Part shown: one piece after another, positions 42,383 to 51,518 of the stretch
Layout of the letters: each line of letters opens with the position of its first letter
Numbering within the stretch: the stretch's first letter is position 1
Assembly (NCBI GenBank): GCA_002408465.1
Contig: DHSM01000008.1
Span: 1-64,000 of the forward strand
Length of the DNA: 64,000 nucleotides
Origin: Firmicutes bacterium UBA5286
GTDB taxonomy: Bacteria; Bacillota; Proteinivoracia; UBA4975
Reading direction: 5' to 3'
Notes under the pieces: generated by a model
Told to the model about the DNA's origin: nothing
The model's input: only the letters and a program-made list of their open reading frames with translations
Database searches by the model: none
Translations under genes and position numbers: made by a program

Positions 42383-43396
42383 ATGGACGAAAAAATTTCT
42401 AAATTGCTCAAAGTATTGGTTGCGCTAAGCGTTATCTTTCTCCTGTTAAGTTATGGCCGCAGGATAGCATCGATCCTGACCCCGATTATGATTGCTGTAC
42501 TGCTGACCTTGCTGTTGATGCCATTAGTTGATTTTCTGCACAAAAAGTTTAAATCCAGGATTCTTGCGACCTTGACGGTATTACTGCCTTCCTTCGCCCT
42601 GATAGTCTTGGGACTGTGGTGGGGATTGTCTCAATTGTACCAAGAGACAGAAAGATTTGTCCTTTCTTTTCCCGAAATTATCGCAAACCTTGAAAACTTG
42701 TTTGATGAACGCATATTGCCTATGGTAGAGGGAACCAGGTATGAGGAGTCCTTTTTTGTCTTTTTGGATGACGTGATCATGCAGGCAGCATCAACATTGC
42801 AGCAAGTGGCCAAGAGTCTAATTGGCTCTGGAATCTATCTGGTCAGTCTGCTGCCGGGCCTTCTTGTGGCCTTTATGGTCACAGTGATACTGGTCTTTAA
42901 TCTGTCCTATGATAAAAAATGGCTTTTTAACTTGTTTCCCGCGGCCGGGGAAAGCGCTGATAAGGTAATAAAATCTATACACGGCTTTTTAAAATCCCAG
43001 TTATTCCTGATTATTATTACGGCGGCAATTTGCATGCTCACTTTTGCCCTGCTTGGAATCCCTTATGTCTTTGTGCTGGGGATTCTCATTGCCATCTTTG
43101 ATTTGCTGCCTGTTCTAGGCGCCGGCACCTTGTTAGTGCCCATGATTGCCTGGCATTTTATCCTGGGCGAGCCGTTTACGGCAATCATGATTGGAGTGCT
43201 TTATGCCGTCATCCTGATTGTCAGGCAAATTATCGAGCCCAAACTTCTTTCCAATAATCTGGGCATTCATCCAGTAGCGGCGATTCTTTCGGTATACTTG
43301 GGCCTTAAGCTCTTCGGCCCTGTGGGCCTGATTCTGTTGCCGCTGATAACCTCGATTGCCGCAAGTTTCCCCCGTTTTCAAAGGCTTAGACGATAA
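42383..43396 (+). CDS. AI-2E family transporter (membrane permease)
   Basis: 337 aa with seven to eight hydrophobic segments of the PF01594 type (YtvI/PerM-like). N-terminal pair of helices, a periplasmic-like loop (about 70-150), then the conserved LGIPYVFVLGILIAIFDLLPVLGAGTLLVPM and NNLGIHPVAAILSVYLGLKLFG. Family members include exporters of small signals and Na/H antiporters, so the substrate is open. ATG 42383 has AGAGAGGTG upstream. It is followed by the GTPase gene after 21 nt. Confidence 0.85.
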   Translation: MDEKISKLLKVLVALSVIFLLLSYGRRIASILTPIMIAVLLTLLLMPLVDFLHKKFKSRILATLTVLLPSFALIVLGLWWGLSQLYQETERFVLSFPEIIANLENLFDERILPMVEGTRYEESFFVFLDDVIMQAASTLQQVAKSLIGSGIYLVSLLPGLLVAFMVTVILVFNLSYDKKWLFNLFPAAGESADKVIKSIHGFLKSQLFLIIITAAICMLTFALLGIPYVFVLGILIAIFDLLPVLGAGTLLVPMIAWHFILGEPFTAIMIGVLYAVILIVRQIIEPKLLSNNLGIHPVAAILSVYLGLKLFGPVGLILLPLITSIAASFPRFQRLRR

Positions 43397-43417
43397 TTTT
43401 GTTGGGAGTGATCCTCT

Positions 43418-44401
43418 GTGCCAGCTAATCTTACACAACAGTATTATGCCGCAGAAGAAGCTTACAAAAAAGCTTCGACATATGAAGAGAAACTGGCTGC
43501 TCTGGAAGAAATGCTTGCAACCGTCCCTAAGCATAAGGGAACTGAGAAAATTCAGGCTGAGATTAAAAAACGCCTTTCCAGGATGCGGAAGGAGGACGGT
43601 CAGACTCAGGGTGGAGGCAGCCGCCAGGAAGACCCCTTTTTAATCGATGCCCAGGGCGCCGGCCAGGTGCTGCTGCTGGGCCATCCCAATTCCGGCAAGT
43701 CCGCTCTGGTGCAAACTTTGACCAATGCCAAGACTCAGGTGGCTGAATATCCCTTTGCCACTGTCCTGCCCATTCCGGGAATGATGAAGCATGAGGATGT
43801 GTCCATCCAGCTGGTGGACACGCCCCCCTTCGTGCTTGATGGAATCCCGGGCAATTTCAGCTCTGCCATCCGCAACAGCCATATGCTTGGCCTGGTCCTT
43901 GACCTGACCGATCCCGATTGCATTGATCATTTGACGACAATGCTGGAATATTTGCGGGAAAAGCGGATTCTGCGAGAGGAAGTGCCGGAGGGAGTGCGGG
44001 CTCTGACCCTGGATAAAGTCTTGATCCTGGGCAACAAAGCCGATTTGACAGATTGGGATGAAATTGTTGAGATGATTGAAGAGCTTGTACCGGATTGCCC
44101 TACGATTGTGCCTGTTTCGGCTGTCACCGGCTTTAATCTCGATCAGTTCCGGGCGTTGGTCTTTGAGCGTCTGCAGGTAATTCGGGTGTACACTAAGCGG
44201 CCGGGGAAAAAGCCCGACCTGGAGCGACCCTTTGTCCTGCCTGTCAACAGCACTGTCTCAGACCTGGCTCATTCCATTCATAAGGATATCGCTGACAACC
44301 TTAGGACCGCGAAGGTATGGGGGTCCGCTAAGTTCGACGGCCAGGCAGTGAACCATGACTATGTCCTTGCTGACAGGGATATAGTTGAGCTCAACGATTA
44401 A
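43418..44401 (+). CDS. Obg/DRG-like GTPase with TGS domain
   Basis: 327 aa. A helical N-terminal region (about 1-65) is followed by a GTPase domain with G1 GHPNSGKSALVQ, G3 VDTPP, G4 GNKADL and G5 SAVTG, then a TGS domain (FVLPVNSTVSDLAHSIHKDI ... DIVELND). The layout matches archaeal/eukaryotic DRG-like proteins more than bacterial Obg; ribosome association is likely. GTG 43418 follows GGGAGTG. It is co-directional with the permease and ends at a strong terminator. Confidence 0.85.
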   Translation: MPANLTQQYYAAEEAYKKASTYEEKLAALEEMLATVPKHKGTEKIQAEIKKRLSRMRKEDGQTQGGGSRQEDPFLIDAQGAGQVLLLGHPNSGKSALVQTLTNAKTQVAEYPFATVLPIPGMMKHEDVSIQLVDTPPFVLDGIPGNFSSAIRNSHMLGLVLDLTDPDCIDHLTTMLEYLREKRILREEVPEGVRALTLDKVLILGNKADLTDWDEIVEMIEELVPDCPTIVPVSAVTGFNLDQFRALVFERLQVIRVYTKRPGKKPDLERPFVLPVNSTVSDLAHSIHKDIADNLRTAKVWGSAKFDGQAVNHDYVLADRDIVELND

Positions 44402-44433
44402 AATAACAGGGATATCAAATCCCTGTTATTTTT
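44400..44433. terminator. Bidirectional terminator
   Basis: AATAACAGGGAT / ATCCCTGTTATT with short loop and T-run on the plus strand; usable from both sides between the GTPase and DUF1540 genes. Confidence 0.85.
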
Positions 44434-44434
44434 T

Positions 44435-44605
44435 TCACCGTTTTGGGGAAAAGGTTGCGCAGTCAGTTTCTTCGGTATCAGAGGCATCGGGGGGCTGAAT
44501 TTCGATATTTGATGCCAGGCAGTGATCACCATGCCCATAGTAGCGGCAAGAGCTGACCACGCACTTTACCCGGGAAATGGCGGAATCCTCTTTGTCTACA
44601 CGCAA
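44435..44605 (-). CDS. DUF1540 cysteine-rich small protein
   Basis: 56 aa on the minus strand, with the DUF1540 pattern CVVSSCRYYGHGDHCLASNIEI and a final Cys in DCATF. Four conserved Cys residues suggest a small metal- or disulfide-stabilised fold; function unknown, often present in spore formers. TTG at 44605-44603 has GAGGAGGTG upstream. It lies 61 nt downstream of leuS and could be co-transcribed with it. Confidence 0.85.
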   Translation of the reverse strand: MRVDKEDSAISRVKCVVSSCRYYGHGDHCLASNIEIQPPDASDTEETDCATFSPKR

Positions 44606-44666
44606 GCTGTTCACCTCCTCGCCTATTATTATTTGACGAGGGCTGACAGCTATACGGGTATAAAAT

Positions 44667-47102
44667 TCATTTAACTACCAGGTTGAGCAATTTATCCTGA
44701 ATCCAGATTATTTTAAGGATATTTTTGTTATCCAGGGCCTGAGAGATTTTGGCGCTGGACATGGCTGCCCTGAGGACAGCTTCCTGATCCAGACTGGTGC
44801 CAATGGTGATTGTGTCCCGCAGCTTGCCGTTGACTTGAATGGGGATAGTGACGGACTTATCAATCAGGGCCTCTGGGTCAAATTTAGGCCATTGTTGCAG
44901 GTGAATGCTTTCCGTGTGTCCCCGGCGGTGCCATAATTCCTCGGTCATGACGGGGGCCAGGGGGGCGAGCATGAGGAGAAGGGCGTCAATTGCCTGCTGC
45001 CAAAGGGCAGTTTCGCTGATTTCTGCGCCCTGATGCTTGGCCAGGTGGTTGCTGAATTCCATGAGGGCGGAAATCATGGTATTGAATTTAAAACTCTCCA
45101 TATCCCCGGTCACCCTATGAATAGTCTTATGGAGCAGCCCCTTGAAATCTTCGGGAGCTATTGGTTCGGGTGCTTGTTCGGAGGGTTCTCCGGCGGCCAG
45201 CCGCCAGACTCTGTTCAGGAATCTGGTGACGCCGCCGATGCCGTCACTGTTCCAAGGTCCCCCCAGCTCCCAGGGGGCCATAAACATCATATAAACCCGG
45301 ACGGCGTCGGCTCCATATTGCTGGACCAGGTTATCGGGGGCAATGACATTGCCCCGGGATTTGCTCATCTTTTCCGAGTCCTCACCAAGGATGATGCCCT
45401 GATTATACAAAGCTGTCATGGGCTCGGAAATATTGATCAGACCCATATCCCGCATGGCCTTGGTAAAGAAACGCACATAGAGGAGGTGCATGGTGGCGTG
45501 CTCAACGCCGCCGGTGTACTGATCCACCGGCAGCCAGCGCTCCACTTCCTGGGGATCGAAGGGATATTTGTCTTCATGGGGACTGACATACCGGTACTGA
45601 TACCAGGAGGAGTCAAAGAAGGTGTCCATGGTGTCGGTTTCCCGCTCTGCCGGACCGCCGCATTTGGGGCAGGTTGTATGGAGAAATCCCTCATGAAAGC
45701 GGAGGGGGGATTCGCCTGTGGGGCGGAATTCAGCGTCCATGGGCAGAAGCACTGGCAGCTGGTCCTCGGGAACAGCCACTTGGCCGCAGGTGGGGCAGTG
45801 AATGATGGGAATGGGAGTGCCCCAGTAGCGCTGACGGCTGACCAGCCAGTCCCGGAGGCGGTAATTGACTTTTGCCTGGCCCAGGCCCCGGGCTTCCATA
45901 TCTGCAGTCAGCCGGGCAGCGGCCTCTTCATTGTCCAAACCCGACCAGGAGCCGGAATTGACCAGCTTGCCCTGTCCGGTCCAAGCCTTCTCGAGAGGCT
46001 CATTTATTCCTTCGGGAGGGGCAATGACCAGAGGGATTGGCAAGTTATAGCGGCGGGCGAAGTCAAAGTCCCGCTGATCGTGGGCAGGAACAGCCATTAT
46101 TGAGCCCGTGCCATAACTCATGAGCACGTAATCAGCTATATAGATGGGGAGCTCGCAGCCGGTAAAGGGGTGAATGGCATAGGCGCCGGTAAACACACCG
46201 TCCTTTTCCATGGCTGTGCTCAGGCGTTCAATTTCGGTGCGCCGGGTGGCGGTATGGACATAGTCTTTTACGGCTTCGGCCTGCTCCGGAGTGGTGATTT
46301 TCTCTACCAGGGGATGTTCCGGAGCCAGAACCACAAAGGAAACGCCAAAAATAGTGTCAATCCGGGTGGTGAAAACCGGGAATGTTTCTGGATGATCTTT
46401 CACAGCCATAGAGAATTCCACTCCCTGGCTGCGGCCGATCCAGTTGGTCTGCATGGTCTTGACCCGATCGGGCCAGTCCAGGCCGGCAAAGTCCAGGAGT
46501 TCTTCGGCATAATCGGTGATCTTGAGATACCATTGGTTGAGTTCCCGCTTTCCCACGGGTGTGTCACAGCGATCACAGACCCGGTCTTCGCCAACAACCT
46601 GTTCTCTGGCCAGGGTGGTGTTGCATTTGGGGCACCAGTCCACGGGAGAGTATTTTTTGTATGCCAAACCGTGCTCGAAGAACTTGAGGAAGAGCCACTG
46701 ATTCCACTTGTAATACTCTGGATCACAGGTGATGATTTCGGTATCCCAGTCGAACATGGCCCCCATGGTCTTCAGCTGTTTCCGCATGCGCTCCACATTG
46801 GCATAAGTCCATTTGCCGGGATGGATATTGTGCTTGATGGCCGCGTTTTCCGCCGGCAGGCCAAAGGCGTCAAAACCCATGGGAAACAGGACATTGTAGC
46901 CGCACATCCGTTTGTAGCGTGCCCTTGCGTCTGAAGGCACAATGGCATACCAATGGCCGATGTGCAAATCCCCGCTGGTATAAGGCAGCATGGTCAGGGC
47001 ATAATATTTTTCTCCTTCTTTTTGCCGGGAAGTCTTGTACAGCCCTTGTTCTTCCCAGTGCTGCCGCCACTTTTTTTCGCTCTCCGAAAAATTGTAACTC
47101 AT
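44667..47102 (-). CDS. leuS: Leucyl-tRNA synthetase
   Basis: Class Ia aminoacyl-tRNA synthetase, 811 aa, of the bacterial LeuRS type. HIGH signature in PYTSGDLHIGHWYAI (about 36-50), KMSKS in EDSEKMSKSRGNV, the CP1 editing domain in between (TTRIDTIFG and the conserved D region), a zinc-ribbon CPKC...CDRC near residue 160, and the anticodon-binding C terminus. ATG 47102 follows TAGGAGTG. The leader is a leucine T-box. Confidence 0.95.
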   Translation of the reverse strand: MSYNFSESEKKWRQHWEEQGLYKTSRQKEGEKYYALTMLPYTSGDLHIGHWYAIVPSDARARYKRMCGYNVLFPMGFDAFGLPAENAAIKHNIHPGKWTYANVERMRKQLKTMGAMFDWDTEIITCDPEYYKWNQWLFLKFFEHGLAYKKYSPVDWCPKCNTTLAREQVVGEDRVCDRCDTPVGKRELNQWYLKITDYAEELLDFAGLDWPDRVKTMQTNWIGRSQGVEFSMAVKDHPETFPVFTTRIDTIFGVSFVVLAPEHPLVEKITTPEQAEAVKDYVHTATRRTEIERLSTAMEKDGVFTGAYAIHPFTGCELPIYIADYVLMSYGTGSIMAVPAHDQRDFDFARRYNLPIPLVIAPPEGINEPLEKAWTGQGKLVNSGSWSGLDNEEAAARLTADMEARGLGQAKVNYRLRDWLVSRQRYWGTPIPIIHCPTCGQVAVPEDQLPVLLPMDAEFRPTGESPLRFHEGFLHTTCPKCGGPAERETDTMDTFFDSSWYQYRYVSPHEDKYPFDPQEVERWLPVDQYTGGVEHATMHLLYVRFFTKAMRDMGLINISEPMTALYNQGIILGEDSEKMSKSRGNVIAPDNLVQQYGADAVRVYMMFMAPWELGGPWNSDGIGGVTRFLNRVWRLAAGEPSEQAPEPIAPEDFKGLLHKTIHRVTGDMESFKFNTMISALMEFSNHLAKHQGAEISETALWQQAIDALLLMLAPLAPVMTEELWHRRGHTESIHLQQWPKFDPEALIDKSVTIPIQVNGKLRDTITIGTSLDQEAVLRAAMSSAKISQALDNKNILKIIWIQDKLLNLVVK

Positions 47103-47134
47103 CTCTTATCACTCCTAACTACAGTTATAGAAAT

Positions 47135-47373
47135 AAAAAGAGAACCCTCATCCTTTCAGGGACGAGGGTTCCCGCGGTACCACCCTGTTTGCATCTAAAA
47201 GATGCCAACTCTATGGCGCTAACGGTGCCAACCGGGCAGAATTGTTACCTTCTGCCGACTCGGGGACGAGTTCACGGGCCAAAATACACCGGCCTTGCAG
47301 CCTTGGGACCGGCTCTCTGGGGTATGCTTGGCTTCGCTACTGCTTCCCGTCAATATCTTTATTCTTTGGATTA
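47135..47373 (-). promoter_or_regulatory. T-box riboswitch of leuS
   Basis: On the minus strand the T-box AGGGTGGTACCGCGGG (47186-47171) precedes a terminator AACCCTCGTCC / GGATGAGGGTT (47170-47143) with T-run. The specifier loop GAACTC (specifier CTC, 47270-47268) codes leucine, agreeing with the downstream gene. Uncharged tRNA-Leu should pair here and stabilise the antiterminator. Confidence 0.93.
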
Positions 47374-47379
47374 AGGTAT

Positions 47380-47408
47380 ATACTAATTCATAGTTCTGCG
47401 GATGTCAA
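47380..47408 (-). promoter_or_regulatory. Promoter of the leuS T-box transcript
   Basis: Minus strand: TTGACA (47408-47403), 17-nt spacer, TAGTAT (47385-47380). A perfect -35. It is interleaved with the start region of the divergent YtpB-like gene. Confidence 0.6.
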
Positions 47409-47425
47409 GAAGGAGAAGAATAATT

Positions 47426-48439
47426 ATGATTTTATTGAGAATGCTTACCCTTGTCTTTCCTGCAGTAAAAAGGCGCCTGGACCAGTATCGCCGCTTTCTG
47501 CAGGGAGCGGACGGGCCCTTGGCCTTGCAGGGATTGGACAGCATTAGGGACAAGGAATTTCACTGCCTGGGCGGCGGCGTCTATGCCCTGCTGGCGCCTG
47601 GCAAGCTGCGTCGGCATGTGCTGGCCTTCATCATCGCCTTTCAAACCATCAGCGATTACCTGGACAATCTCTGCGACCGCTTTGGCATCCAATCGGAACC
47701 GGTCTTCCGCCAGCTCCACACCGCCATGTTGGACAGTCTGGAGCCCGGGGCCACAGAACACAGTGATTATTACTGTCTTTTCCCCAGCAGGGATGACGGC
47801 GGCTACCTGGCCATGCTGGTGGACCAGTGCCGGGAGGCCTTGGCCGCCCTTCCTCATTATCCCGGGTGCAAAGAATATATGCTCAAATTTACCAGGCTGT
47901 ACATAGACCTACAAAGCTATAAGCATATGGAGCGCCGGGCAGGGGAGGAGAAATTGGCGGCTATGTATGCAATAAATTCCTCTGCTGCCCCTGATCTCTA
48001 TTGGTGGGAATATGCCGCCGCCTGCGGTTCAACCCTGGGCATATTTGCCCTGGCGGCAGATGGCCAGAATCCCCTCAAGACCTGGGCTGCATACATGCCC
48101 TGGGTAAACGGACTGCATATTATGCTGGATTACTTTATCGATCAGGATGAAGATCTGCAGCATGGGGACATGAACCTTGTTTCGTTTTATGGCCCCCGCA
48201 AGCAGGTGGAGCGGATTCTTTGGTTTTATCATCTGGCCAGGAAAGCAGTGCAGTCCTTGGCCAGGGCCAGGTTTCACACTTTAATTGTCGACGGGCTGTT
48301 GGCTATGTATCTCTCTGACGCCAAGGCCCGCTCCCCTGAGCTGGCTAATCCCAGTCGCCAAATCCTGGCCGGAGCCCGATTACGGGCGGGTGTACTGGGG
48401 AGGATGGCGAAGGTCTTGCGTAAGGGGGGGATAATTTAA
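47426..48439 (+). CDS. YtpB-like tetraprenyl-beta-curcumene synthase (DUF2600)
   Basis: 337 aa, large terpene synthase family. B. subtilis YtpB turns long-chain prenyl diphosphates into cyclised C35 terpenes. The conserved Asp-rich motif is QTISDYLDNLCDR (about 72-84), with a second helix motif in LHIMLDYFIDQDEDLQ (about 231-246). No membrane segments. ATG 47426 follows AAGGAG. It converges on a polyprenyl diphosphate synthase gene, with tail-to-tail overlap of 60 nt, which fits a substrate-supplier relation. Confidence 0.85.
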   Translation: MILLRMLTLVFPAVKRRLDQYRRFLQGADGPLALQGLDSIRDKEFHCLGGGVYALLAPGKLRRHVLAFIIAFQTISDYLDNLCDRFGIQSEPVFRQLHTAMLDSLEPGATEHSDYYCLFPSRDDGGYLAMLVDQCREALAALPHYPGCKEYMLKFTRLYIDLQSYKHMERRAGEEKLAAMYAINSSAAPDLYWWEYAAACGSTLGIFALAADGQNPLKTWAAYMPWVNGLHIMLDYFIDQDEDLQHGDMNLVSFYGPRKQVERILWFYHLARKAVQSLARARFHTLIVDGLLAMYLSDAKARSPELANPSRQILAGARLRAGVLGRMAKVLRKGGII

Positions 48440-49405
48440 GAGGGTCTGACAGCGCTCGATAAACTGCAGGGTCAGTGTCTCCAGGAGGAGGACCGAAGGG
48501 CGGGGGGGAAAGCTGTTGAGCAGTTCAATTCCCCGCTCCAAGTGGTGACAGGCTATGGCCGCCGCCTTTTCTATTGCCCCCGTTTCCGCCAGCTCCGGCG
48601 CCAGCATTTTCGGCTCCAGGGGCTGTTTTTGCTGCAAAAGGGACTGAACCCGATCCCGAGTGCCGGGGTTAGCCAACAAGTACATCAGGGGAAGGGTGAC
48701 GATGCCGTTGCGGATGTCGCTGCCCTGAGGTTTTCCTGTCAGGCCGGTATCGAGAACATAGTCGGCGATATCATCCAGGACTTGGTAGGCAATTCCTACA
48801 TGCAGGGCAAACTTGCGCATAACCTCTATTTCCCCCGGAGGCATGGGGGTGATGACGGCGCCGCATTCACAACTGGCGGCCAGCAGGCTGGCGGTCTTGC
48901 TGATGATGGTGCTGACATAGTCTTCGGGGGTTGTGTAGGGATTAAAATGGGTGTACAGCTGGTTCAGTTCCCCCAGGCACATGGTGGAAATGGCGTTGGT
49001 CATAATCGCCAGGACATGAGGGTAACTGCTGAGGATTCCATAGGCTCTGGCGAAGAGAAAGTCTCCTGCCAGGACCGCAGTGGGATTGCTCCAGCGCTTG
49101 TTTGCGCTGGGCTGTCCCCGCCGCAGGGAAGAATTATCTACTACGTCGTCATGGAGCAGGGAGGCAGAATGGATCAGTTCGGCGGCAACGGCCACATCCA
49201 CCCGGGTCTTGAGGTTGGCCCCGTAAATATCGGAACAGAGCAGGACCAGCAGAGGCCGGATGCGCTTGCCTCCCTGGCTGAGGATGTAACCTGTGACCTC
49301 AGACAGATAGGGGTTGTCATAAGTGTTAATTTCCTTAAGCCGGTTTTCCACCAGCTGCATCTCCGGCAAATCAAAGCAGTTTAACTGTGTTTTCGTATGG
49401 GGCAT
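48380..49405 (-). CDS. Polyprenyl diphosphate synthase (HepT/IspB type)
   Basis: 341 aa, all-trans prenyl chain elongation. First Asp-rich motif LLHDDVVDNSSLRRG and second QVLDDIADYVLD are intact. The chain-length region before the first motif (AELIHSASLLHDD) has small residues, consistent with a long product such as heptaprenyl diphosphate for menaquinone or C35 terpenes. ATG 49405 follows AGGTGAG. The final 60 nt overlap the 3' end of the YtpB-like gene on the other strand. Confidence 0.88.
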   Translation of the reverse strand: MPHTKTQLNCFDLPEMQLVENRLKEINTYDNPYLSEVTGYILSQGGKRIRPLLVLLCSDIYGANLKTRVDVAVAAELIHSASLLHDDVVDNSSLRRGQPSANKRWSNPTAVLAGDFLFARAYGILSSYPHVLAIMTNAISTMCLGELNQLYTHFNPYTTPEDYVSTIISKTASLLAASCECGAVITPMPPGEIEVMRKFALHVGIAYQVLDDIADYVLDTGLTGKPQGSDIRNGIVTLPLMYLLANPGTRDRVQSLLQQKQPLEPKMLAPELAETGAIEKAAAIACHHLERGIELLNSFPPRPSVLLLETLTLQFIERCQTLLNYPPLTQDLRHPPQYTRP

Positions 49406-49430
49406 TTTCTCACCTAAAGCCTATTATGCC

Positions 49431-49454
49431 CAAAAAAATACGGTCATGCGACCG
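49431..49454 (-). terminator. Terminator of the LysR gene
   Basis: Minus strand CGGTC-GCAT-GACCG followed by TATTTTTTT. Confidence 0.75.
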
Positions 49455-49466
49455 CAAGCTCTGAGA

Positions 49467-50399
49467 TTATTTGGCTGAGCCCTGGGCCTCCCCCGTAATC
49501 AGGAAGCCGGTTTCCAAAAAGGATACCAGTTGCTTGATGAGGGGATTATTTGTCAGCCTGGTGGCCACCAGCAGATAGAAGGGGAGAGGGATGCTGAGAC
49601 CTGGAAGGTCAAGGATCTCGGTATCAGGATCATTGGCGGCCAGACGGGGGATGAGGCCAATGCCTGCCCCGGCCTTGACTGCGCTGGTAACGGCGATGCA
49701 ATTGTCCATTTCCAGGACGATATTCAGCTTGTCCAAATTCATTTTGGTTTCTTGCAGACAGTGTTCAATGGCAATTCTAGTGCCGCTGTGTTTATGGGGG
49801 ACAACCAGGGGCAAGGCGCGCAGATCCATTACCCGGTAATTGTTGCCGCTCCAATGGCCGCCTTTGCGGGCGATTGCCACAATATCATCATGGCCGAGCA
49901 AATGGATGGCTATTTTTTCAGTTTGCAGCCTATGCTTGGCCTGAGCGGACAGAGGACCGGAGATAATACCGATGTTGGTTGTCCTGTCCACCACAGATTC
50001 GATAACCTGTTCGACGGATTTTATTACCATGTAATACTTTATTTTCGGGTAATCATCGATAAAAGCCAGCATTTTTATAGGCATTAGATAGTTGCCGGGG
50101 ATGGGGGAGGCAGAGATATACACTTTCAGTCCTGTAGGATCCTGGATGTTTCGGATTTCCTGTTCCAAGGTGTCCATAATAAAGAGCATGCGCTGACCAT
50201 ACTGATAAACTTTTGCGCCTGTGCGGGTGAGAGTGACCCCCCGGTTGCTGCGTTCCAGCAACTTGGTCCTAAACTTGTTTTCAAGAGAATTAATTTGTTG
50301 GCTCAATGCGGGTTGGCTGAGATGCAGTTCTCCGGAAGCTTTAGTAATAGATTTCACTTTCACTACCCTGCAAAAGGAACGCAGGTAGTCGAGATGCAC
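49467..50399 (-). CDS. LysR-family transcriptional regulator
   Basis: 310 aa. N-terminal winged HTH (SITKASGELHLSQPALSQQINSLENKF) and a periplasmic-binding-like effector domain. GTG 50399 with AAGGGGGT seven bases upstream is preferred over ATG 50420, since LysR proteins start about here (HLDYLRSFCRVV). The next gene upstream on the same strand is the Tm-1-like gene, which ends 93 nt before it; the inducer is unknown. Confidence 0.85.
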   Translation of the reverse strand: MHLDYLRSFCRVVKVKSITKASGELHLSQPALSQQINSLENKFRTKLLERSNRGVTLTRTGAKVYQYGQRMLFIMDTLEQEIRNIQDPTGLKVYISASPIPGNYLMPIKMLAFIDDYPKIKYYMVIKSVEQVIESVVDRTTNIGIISGPLSAQAKHRLQTEKIAIHLLGHDDIVAIARKGGHWSGNNYRVMDLRALPLVVPHKHSGTRIAIEHCLQETKMNLDKLNIVLEMDNCIAVTSAVKAGAGIGLIPRLAANDPDTEILDLPGLSIPLPFYLLVATRLTNNPLIKQLVSFLETGFLITGEAQGSAK

Positions 50400-50492
50400 C
50401 TTAATTACCCCCTTTGCCATTCATTATTATTAGTATAGCGAAAATTAAGCATAATTGGAAGTGGATTCCTTAATTAAATGTTTGGGCCAATT

Positions 50493-51428
50493 CTAGGAAA
50501 GCTGGTCAGCCAAAGTTCGAACTGCATACTGGTAAAAATTATCGCTGCCAAATTTATGGGAAATAGAATGACAGCGCAGCCAAAGGGGAGAGGAATTTTC
50601 TTGAGATCCCTTGGCCCCTTTCATGTTAGGTATTTCCTGGTGATGGGAGCTAATAATCGTTACCGGTCCGGAGATTGTCGGCAGAAAGTCCAGCTGGGCC
50701 CTGATTGCATCTGGATTTTTGCTTGCAATCACTATGGGGATTTCTCTGGCTGCTGCAATGTCAATAAAGTGCCTGCAGCTTTCAATTTCACTTGCCATCA
50801 TCAGCCCGTGAATGTAGCCGTTGCTGAGCAGGGGATGCAGGAGCTGGTCGTCTTCGGAAAAGGCTATGTAATTTAAGCCTGCGCCGGCAAGATATCTGCC
50901 AATATCAGCCTTGATGCCCATGGTCCCTACTGTTGGCGCGGGACAGCCGAAATTGTGGATGCTGCACAGGGACATGCCGCTGACGGCGAAGGCTGTGTTG
51001 CTCAGGAGGATTTTTATAACCGGGTTCATGGTATAAGCTGTCCCCGGCAGGTAAATCCGCATAACTTCCTTCCTGCCCTGCCATGTGCTGTTCCCGGTGA
51101 GGACTGCAACTTTTGGCAGGCCGAAGGGCATGGCGGCAAAGGCCCTGTCTGCCAAGTTGTATAAATGGGGTTCTTTCCCTAGAAGAGCAAGGATGCCATC
51201 GGCAATGCCCTGGGAATACAATTTTGAGATTGCCAGGTGGACACATTCCTCCAGGGGTTTCCCCGGATAGAGCTGGCGCAGTTCTCTGGCATTGAGATCG
51301 GCTGCCGCCACCCGTCGCCCGATATTTACTGAAATAACCCTGGTGGCAGTCATATGCAGCATCTCAATAATAAAACTTATTTCCGCCTCCCAGCGGATGA
51401 GATCCCCAATCAAGATTATTTGCTTCAT
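50493..51428 (-). CDS. Tm-1/UPF0261-like protein
   Basis: 311 aa. The N-terminal part follows the Tm-1-like ATP-binding pattern: KQIILIGDLIRWEAEISF, then GIADGILALLGKEP, MPFGLPKVAVLTGNST and KILLSNTAFAVSGM. The C-terminal half is shorter than usual for the roughly 400-residue family and hard to align, with HNFGCPAPTVGTMGIKADIG as a distinct segment. Function unknown; plant and fungal relatives bind nucleotide. ATG 51428 follows GGGAGGGG. It lies upstream of the LysR gene on the same strand. Confidence 0.5.
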   Translation of the reverse strand: MKQIILIGDLIRWEAEISFIIEMLHMTATRVISVNIGRRVAAADLNARELRQLYPGKPLEECVHLAISKLYSQGIADGILALLGKEPHLYNLADRAFAAMPFGLPKVAVLTGNSTWQGRKEVMRIYLPGTAYTMNPVIKILLSNTAFAVSGMSLCSIHNFGCPAPTVGTMGIKADIGRYLAGAGLNYIAFSEDDQLLHPLLSNGYIHGLMMASEIESCRHFIDIAAAREIPIVIASKNPDAIRAQLDFLPTISGPVTIISSHHQEIPNMKGAKGSQENSSPLWLRCHSISHKFGSDNFYQYAVRTLADQLS

Positions 51429-51485
51429 CAAGCTCCCCTCCCGTGCTTAATATTTACGCCGGAGGAGAGGGGAGTATACATAGCA

Positions 51486-51511
51486 AGCCGCAGCCCGAGG
51501 GGGACTGCGGC
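51486..51511 (-). terminator. Hairpin after cysS
   Basis: GCCGCAG / CTGCGGC with an 11-nt loop directly behind the cysS stop on the minus strand; the T-run is poor (TTGCTATG). Confidence 0.5.
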
Positions 51512-51518
51512 ATAAATT

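Noticed and set aside
45033..46103. 356-codon open frame on the plus strand
   Set aside because: It lies entirely antisense to leuS, has no family motifs and no ribosome site; an artefact of leuS codon composition.
48542..49384. 280-codon open frame on the plus strand
   Set aside because: Antisense to the prenyl diphosphate synthase, which has both Asp-rich motifs.
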